From Prevotella sp. (GTDB lineage Bacteria > Bacteroidota > Bacteroidia > Bacteroidales > Bacteroidaceae), in the NCBI GenBank assembly GCA_022771625.1, contig JALFCW010000126.1, positions 1 to 46,426 on the forward strand: 46,426 nt of DNA, in the 5' to 3' direction. Under the pieces are notes generated by a model that saw nothing but the letters and a program-made list of their open reading frames with translations, did no database searches and was not told where the DNA came from. The position numbers and the translations under genes were made by a program. This document shows, in pieces, positions 41,957 through 46,426 of the stretch (the first letter of the stretch is position 1; every line of letters starts with the position of its first letter).

Positions 41957-43540
41957 ATGACAATGAAAACAAGAATAATATCATATATGACCCTTGCGGC
42001 AGCTCTGACATTGACATCGTGTGATGACTTCCTCGACAAGATGCCTGACAACCGCACGGAAATAAACAGTGCCGAGAAGGTGACAAAACTGCTTGTGTCG
42101 GCATACTCAGAGAGCAACACCAACTATCTCTGCGAGATGGCATCCGACAATACCATGGATAATGGTAGCAACTACACCATCGGTGAGAGACAGCAGCAGG
42201 AGGCATACCTGTGGAAGAAAATCACCGGCACAGGCAATGACTCGCCATTGAGTTTTTGGAACAATACCTATTTGGCTATTGCATCGGCCAATCAGGCTCT
42301 TGCCTCGATAGAAGAGATGGGAGGCGGCGAGACGATGAAGGCACAGCGTGGCGAGGCTCTTATGTGCAGGGCATGGGGACACTTCTGTCTTGCCAACTTC
42401 TTCTGCCAGGCTTATTCCCCCGAGACAGCCGACAAAAACCTGGGTTTGCCATACGCCACAGAACCGGAAACAACGGTTAAGCCGGAATATACGCGTGGTA
42501 CATTGGCAGAACTGTATGCCAATATAGCCAAGGACATCGAGGAGGGACTGCCCCTCATCGACAACAACATCTATACAGTGCAGAAATATCATTTCAACCG
42601 CAATGCAGCATACGCCTTTGCCACCCGTTTCTATCTCTACTATCAGAAGTGGGACAAGGCTATCGAGTGTGCTGACAAGGTGCTCGGCAACACCCCGGGA
42701 AAGGTGATGCGCGACTGGAAGGCCATATATGAGATGCCTTCCGACTTCACTTCACGCTGCAATGAGTTTGTATCTACCAAGTCGCCTGCCAACTTCCTGT
42801 TGCAGACTGCCACATCGCAGATGCCATTCTGGGTGGGTCCTTACAATACGGGTACACGCTATGGACATAACGCCACGTATATCTGCAACATCGAGACTTA
42901 TCGCACAAGTGGTCTTTGGGGAGCATATGGCACAAGCAGCGACCTCTACATGGCAAACTCATGCTGGGGTATTGAGCAGAAGATATGCTACACCAAGTAT
43001 CGCCAGGACATGCAGTATGTGGATAAGGTGAACGGTATCGGCTATCCGATGGTAGTCACCGTACCGCTCACAGGTCCTGAGACACTGCTCTGCCGTGCCG
43101 AGGCTTACGCTCATCTCAAGCAGTATGACAAGGCTGTCGAGGACATCAACACATGGATGCTGTATAACTGCCGCACCACCTTTGACATATCCATTGAGGA
43201 TGTGGAGGCCATCTATGGCGATATGGAATATAGTGAGGATGCCAACGGCGACCCACTGCCAGCATCGGCATATTCCACTCCCAAGAAACGCCTTCATCCG
43301 AGTGGATTCACAGTAGATGACGAGACTCAGGAGAGCCTGTTCCATTGCATTCTCCACATGCGTCGCTGCGAGACAATAATGGACGGACTGCGTTGGCAGG
43401 ACATCAAGCGCTTCGGTATAGAGATTGCCCACAACCGTGCCGGAGAGACTCCCGACATCCTGCGTAAGGATGACCTGAGGCGCGCATTCCAGTTGCCCGA
43501 CGATGTAATCTCAGCTGGACTGGAGGCAAATCCGAGGTAA
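41957..43540 (+). CDS. SusD/RagB-family surface substrate-binding lipoprotein
   Basis: Lipoprotein of 527 residues that caps the SusC barrel on the cell surface. Lipobox LTLTSC gives lipidated C22, followed by DDFLDKMPD, the usual SusD start. The TPR-like helical fold is visible in NTYLAIASANQALASIEEMG, KAQRGEALMCRAWGHFCLANFFCQAY (R-A-x-x-H/Y-F-x-L is diagnostic) and in the LCRAEAYAHLKQYDKAVEDIN motif near 375-395. The C-terminus FHCILHMRRCETIMDGLRWQDIKRFGIEI is SusD-typical. It starts 11 bp after the SusC stop. A second ATG at 41963 is possible. Cys and Trp content in the middle domain may relate to ligand binding. Confidence 0.94.
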   Translation: MTMKTRIISYMTLAAALTLTSCDDFLDKMPDNRTEINSAEKVTKLLVSAYSESNTNYLCEMASDNTMDNGSNYTIGERQQQEAYLWKKITGTGNDSPLSFWNNTYLAIASANQALASIEEMGGGETMKAQRGEALMCRAWGHFCLANFFCQAYSPETADKNLGLPYATEPETTVKPEYTRGTLAELYANIAKDIEEGLPLIDNNIYTVQKYHFNRNAAYAFATRFYLYYQKWDKAIECADKVLGNTPGKVMRDWKAIYEMPSDFTSRCNEFVSTKSPANFLLQTATSQMPFWVGPYNTGTRYGHNATYICNIETYRTSGLWGAYGTSSDLYMANSCWGIEQKICYTKYRQDMQYVDKVNGIGYPMVVTVPLTGPETLLCRAEAYAHLKQYDKAVEDINTWMLYNCRTTFDISIEDVEAIYGDMEYSEDANGDPLPASAYSTPKKRLHPSGFTVDDETQESLFHCILHMRRCETIMDGLRWQDIKRFGIEIAHNRAGETPDILRKDDLRRAFQLPDDVISAGLEANPR

Positions 43541-43548
43541 ACTTCTGA

Positions 43549-43581
43549 TAATTAGGAATTATGAATTAGAAATTAGGAATT
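43549..43581. repeat. GAATTA-type short tandem repeat between susD and metallopeptidase gene
   Basis: Four imperfect units of AATTAGGAATTATG/AATTAGAAATTAGG lie in the 45-bp gap, similar to the GAATTAA tract at 30485-30504. It likely has no coding role. Confidence 0.6.
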
Positions 43582-43585
43582 AAAT

Positions 43586-44458
43586 ATGAAGAAATATATA
43601 TTCATAGCAGCAATGGCTCTTTCACTTGGAGCTTGCAGCAACGAAGACCTCGACCCCAAGAGCGTGTTCGATGACTCGGTTTCCATGCCGGAGAACGATT
43701 TCGACAGATGGCTCAAGACCAACTATGTCGATGAATACAACATACAGTTTAAGTATCGTTTTGAGTTCAACGAGAGTGATGCTGGTTATAACCTCACGCC
43801 TGCCGAATACGACAAGGCTGTGGCTATGGCGAAGCTGACGAAATACCTGTGGCTTGATGCCTATGCCGAGGTGATGGGCAACACATTCATCCGCACATAT
43901 TGCCCCAAACTGATACATCTCGTCGGTTCGCCGCAGTATAACACCGACGGGTCGGTGAATATCGGTGTGGCTGAGGGTGGTATGAAGATTACTCTCTGTA
44001 ACATCAACAGTCTCGACTTCGACAATCTCGATATCGACTTCCTCAACTACTGGTATTTCCACACCATGCACCATGAGTTTACTCATATCCTGCATCAGAC
44101 TAAGGACTATCCCACTGAGTATAAGGAAGTGACTCCTACCAACTATCGTTCGCAGAGCTGGGTGAACCTCACCGACCAGGAGGCTCTCGACCTCGGTTTT
44201 ATCTCGCCCTATTCAGCCATGAGCACCGACGAGGACCTTTGCGAGATGCTTTCCACTTATCTCACACATACCCAAGAATATTGGGACAACCTCGTGAGCA
44301 AGGCAAGCGAGACTGGACAGGCGGCTATCAACACCAAGCTCGAAATACTTCGCTCGTATATGCAGGACACATGGAATATGGACATGGACGCAGTGAGAGA
44401 CGAGGTGCTGAAACGTCAGGAGCACGTAGGCGAACTTGATTTGAAATCACTTAATTAA
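43586..44458 (+). CDS. Substrate import-associated zinc metallohydrolase lipoprotein (HExxH)
   Basis: Surface lipoprotein of 290 residues. Lipobox LGAC gives C17, followed by SNEDLD, an acidic export-type signal for the outer face. The zinc motif MHHEFTHILHQ places HEFTH at 163-167 with E164 as catalytic base. A later STDEDLCEMLSTYL (about 213-226) offers E220 as third ligand in gluzincin style. It matches the family of putative zinc hydrolases always found beside SusC/SusD pairs (TIGR04549 type, as I recall it). It lies 45 bp after susD and 14 bp before the DUF4302 gene. It probably cuts a peptide or peptide-linked substrate before import; this is inferred from context. Not similar to the collagenase-like or M6 families. 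Confidence 0.88.
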   Translation: MKKYIFIAAMALSLGACSNEDLDPKSVFDDSVSMPENDFDRWLKTNYVDEYNIQFKYRFEFNESDAGYNLTPAEYDKAVAMAKLTKYLWLDAYAEVMGNTFIRTYCPKLIHLVGSPQYNTDGSVNIGVAEGGMKITLCNINSLDFDNLDIDFLNYWYFHTMHHEFTHILHQTKDYPTEYKEVTPTNYRSQSWVNLTDQEALDLGFISPYSAMSTDEDLCEMLSTYLTHTQEYWDNLVSKASETGQAAINTKLEILRSYMQDTWNMDMDAVRDEVLKRQEHVGELDLKSLN

Positions 44459-44472
44459 ATGAACGACCGATT

Positions 44473-45771
44473 ATGAAAAAGATATTTTATCTATTGACAA
44501 TGGTTGTGGCTGTGATGACAGTGTCGTCGTGCAGCAACGAACAGGAAGATTTCTTCAACGACTCTTCCGCCAACAGGGCTAATGCCGAAATCAAGAATAC
44601 CATCGATGTGCTCTGTTCGGCTTCCAACGGATGGATTATGCAGTATTTCCCTGGCGAACCCGAGACATGGGGCGGTTATAACATGTTGGCTAAGTTTGAC
44701 AAAGACGGCAAGGTGACCGTTGCCAACGAGGTGTCGTTTGCCGACTATACCGAGACCAGTTATTTTAGCGTAAAGCAGAGTGCAGGTGTGATGCTGTCGT
44801 TTGACACATACAACAATCTCTTCCATGTGTTCAGCGACCCCTCGGCTCCTTTGGCGGGCGAACAAGGTTCGGGAATGGAAGGCGACTACGACTTCAGTGT
44901 CATGTCGGCAACCAAGGAAAAGGTTGTGCTCAAGGGCAGAAAGCGTGGCACTTATCTTGAGCTCACGCCTATGCCTACCGACATATCTTGGGAGGATTAT
45001 CTTAATAAGCTGACAGCAGTGAAGAACGACATGCTCTCGCTGAAATACACCATCGACATCAATGGCAAGCAATTGGTGGCATCTCCTAATCGCCGTACGT
45101 TGAAGGTGAGCACAACCGACGAGGATGGTAACGCCAAGACCATCACCATCCCCTACGTGTTCTGCACTGATGGTATCAAAACCTATATGCCTGTGAATGT
45201 TGACGGTGTGGAGATTACCGGCTTCAAGTATTCTGCCGACGGCACTTACGAAGCTGACAATGGCAGCGGTGTTGTGCTCAAGCAGGTGGCTCAGTCGCTC
45301 AATCAGTTGCTCATCGGCTATCAGTGGTTCTGCTATTTCCCCGACATGGGAACATACGGTCAGATAGCATGGAACTATTTCCATCAGGGACTTAGTGCAA
45401 TTGGCGATGAGTTGATATATGGACTTATCGGAACATTCAACGGACGTTTCGGATTCCACTTTGCCAGTCTTGCTTCTGATGGAAATACCTATAGTGGCGG
45501 TTTGAATATGGATGTCACATTGATAGGTGATGACAAGGTGACTATGCAGTTTGCACAGAGCGGATATGGCAGTGGAGCCTGGTATTATGAAAATGCCAAG
45601 ATGGATTTCGCTCTCTATCCATTCGGTCATAACAATGCAAAGACATTCACCATTACCACCGACAATGCCAAGATGCCAAGCTATCTGATACTGACAGACA
45701 ACGACGACAGTCGTAATGTCATAAAGTTGAGTTATAATGTAGTTTATTTCCCCTTCCTTACAGGTGAATAA
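44473..45771 (+). CDS. DUF4302 domain lipoprotein
   Basis: Lipoprotein of 432 residues. Lipobox VSSC gives C20, then SNEQEDFFND, an acidic surface-export stretch. The body begins ANAEIKNTIDVLCSASNGWI and MQYFPGEPETWGGYNMLAKF, the start of the DUF4302 domain, which runs to the C-terminus as a beta-rich protein (strands such as YTIDINGKQLVAS and GRFGFHFASLASDGN). DUF4302 genes are known to sit with SusC, SusD and the zinc hydrolase lipoprotein, as here; function is unknown. Likely a surface ligand-binding or assembly partner of the same complex. It is the last gene of the operon; a long inverted repeat follows 21 bp later. Confidence 0.85.
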   Translation: MKKIFYLLTMVVAVMTVSSCSNEQEDFFNDSSANRANAEIKNTIDVLCSASNGWIMQYFPGEPETWGGYNMLAKFDKDGKVTVANEVSFADYTETSYFSVKQSAGVMLSFDTYNNLFHVFSDPSAPLAGEQGSGMEGDYDFSVMSATKEKVVLKGRKRGTYLELTPMPTDISWEDYLNKLTAVKNDMLSLKYTIDINGKQLVASPNRRTLKVSTTDEDGNAKTITIPYVFCTDGIKTYMPVNVDGVEITGFKYSADGTYEADNGSGVVLKQVAQSLNQLLIGYQWFCYFPDMGTYGQIAWNYFHQGLSAIGDELIYGLIGTFNGRFGFHFASLASDGNTYSGGLNMDVTLIGDDKVTMQFAQSGYGSGAWYYENAKMDFALYPFGHNNAKTFTITTDNAKMPSYLILTDNDDSRNVIKLSYNVVYFPFLTGE

Positions 45772-45792
45772 CTAATAATTTGTGATAAAACG

Positions 45793-45856
45793 AACAATAT
45801 TTTCGAATTATTGAGAGATTTTCTATGATTTCTTTTGGTAATTCGAAAATATTGTT
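45793..45856. promoter_or_regulatory. Perfect 18-bp inverted repeat overlapping a promoter spacer
   Basis: AACAATATTTTCGAATTA (45793-45810) and its exact complement (45839-45856) are separated by 28 bp. The right arm fills the spacer of the promoter at 45835-45864 and its outer edge touches the -7 box. It could be the terminator of the SusC-DUF4302 operon, an operator, or a pair of inversion sites. Confidence 0.75.
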
Positions 45857-45864
45857 TATCTTTG
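45835..45864 (+). promoter_or_regulatory. Strong promoter (-33 TTG, -7 TATCTTTG) ahead of the group II intron
   Basis: TTG (45835-45837), 19 bp, TATCTTTG (45857-45864). Transcription from about 45870 would run through an 80-nt 5' exon, which contains GTTCTTTGAAA (a boxA-like element) and a small hairpin CTCTTA...TAAGAG (45920-45937), then into the intron. No protein start with a sizeable frame is seen in this exon, so the transcript may be a stable RNA, perhaps an rRNA operon leader; unproven. Confidence 0.6.
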
Positions 45865-45951
45865 CAGCCGATTTGCGACATGAAGTCGTACAGATAATCG
45901 TTCTTTGAAACTAATGAACCTCTTATTCCGTTAAGAGTAGCCTACCGAAGC

Positions 45952-46426
45952 GTGCGTAGTTGGCAACGACTGGGTGCGAAGCCTTCGGGACAATATGGCG
46001 AGGTCTTGAACATCACAAGACGCAGCTGTTAGGCTGACTGACAAGGATAACGTAAAGTAACCGCCGTTACCAACCATCGTAACAAAGAATTGGCTCACGG
46101 ATGTTTATGAGCCATGCCAAAACGGCAAGTGGATAGGTTGGCTATGTTTCGGTAATAGCCACACGGACGGCGCTCCACCGGTGGATAGGCGGGTCCTAAA
46201 TCAGTCGAAGTTATACGTACGGAACATGGTAAGCCTATAGGTCTCCTCATCTCATTATGGGAACAGGTAAGTCAATCGCAAGAGCGACCGAACGGCTTGT
46301 AGGTAAATGACGATGGAGAAAGCGAATGCCCCTCTGTAATGGCGGGGATAGGGGTTGGGACATCACCCCACGCGAAAGCGGGCAGACTTCCATCAGGTAA
46401 TTCGCTACGAAATGAAATGTAGAACT
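45952..46426 (+). mobile_element. Group II intron, 5' part (domains I to about III), continues past window end
   Basis: The region from 45952 has no protein-coding frame but shows the layout of a bacterial group II intron RNA. It starts GTGCG (5' splice consensus GUGYG). A GTAGTTGGCAACGAC stem and GGGTGCGAAGCC follow, as in other group II domain I starts. Later come ACGGAACATGGTAAGCC (about 46218-46234), CAAGAGCGACCGAACGGC, GTAGGTAAATGACGATGGAG and AAAGCGAATGCC, typical of domain I end to domain III. About 475 nt are visible; the reverse transcriptase/maturase frame of domain IV and domains V-VI would lie beyond the window. Intron-encoded protein presence and activity cannot be judged here. 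It fills the last 470 bases, where no other gene is seen. Confidence 0.82.

Noticed and set aside
44491..45630. Long open frame (379 codons) on the minus strand opposite the DUF4302 gene
   Set aside because: The plus strand carries a lipobox, a DUF4302 start and operon context; the antisense frame has no recognisable domain or start signal.

Overview
The window looks like a chromosome segment of a Bacteroidales bacterium, most likely a Prevotellaceae member (Prevotella or a close relative). The reasons are: promoters of the Bacteroidetes type (-33 TTG/TTTG, about 20 bp, -7 TAnnTTTG) upstream of many genes; a SusC/SusD pair; a fused MurF-alanine racemase; a bifunctional Fkp; a GSCFA protein; and several secreted proteins ending in the short C-terminal tail ('YxLxGxxV...GxYIxxGKKVVVK') typical of Prevotella secreted proteins. 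The genus is an inference; no 16S rRNA gene is in view.

Layout. 1-1572: 5' part of alaS (minus, cut by the window edge), divergent from a small MerR regulator through overlapping promoters. 1657-5453: secreted GH36 alpha-galactosidase and an ExuT-like MFS carrier. 5600-9805: murF-alr fusion and nadB. 9914-13681: a D-Ala-D-Ala carboxypeptidase and a large secreted CotH-kinase/lamin-tail protein. 13727-19449: envelope proteins (secreted beta-trefoil-like protein, OmpA-family porin, long coiled-coil/fibre-like lipoprotein, small beta-barrel). 19539-24591: GSCFA protein, Fkp and divergent FucP, which together form an L-fucose uptake and GDP-fucose salvage module. 24596-30414: YfhO-like membrane protein, two tiny membrane proteins, MTA/SAH nucleosidase, TypA/BipA and ribosomal protein S15. 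30542-38504: three large secreted proteins with sorting-like tails (three-module LRR protein, subtilase, and a protein of six ~94-residue repeats). 38631-45771: four-gene outer-membrane uptake operon (SusC, SusD, HExxH metallopeptidase lipoprotein, DUF4302 lipoprotein). 45793-46426: an 18-bp perfect inverted repeat abutting a strong promoter, followed by the 5' half of a group II intron that runs off the window.

How it works together. Housekeeping genes (alaS, murF-alr, nadB, mtn, typA, rpsO) are interspersed with surface and nutrient functions. Much of the coding capacity is exported: lipoproteins facing the outside, TonB-dependent uptake, secreted glycosidase and protease, and putative type IX cargo, consistent with a gut, oral or rumen commensal living on polymers and host glycans. 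I saw no CRISPR array, tRNA or complete insertion sequence. The most interesting items are the metallopeptidase/DUF4302 uptake operon, the modular secreted proteins (LRR triplication, six-repeat protein, CotH kinase), the fibre-like lipoprotein paired with OmpA, the tiny membrane-protein pair, the intergenic 10-bp CCTACA repeats, and the inverted repeat/promoter/group II intron junction.
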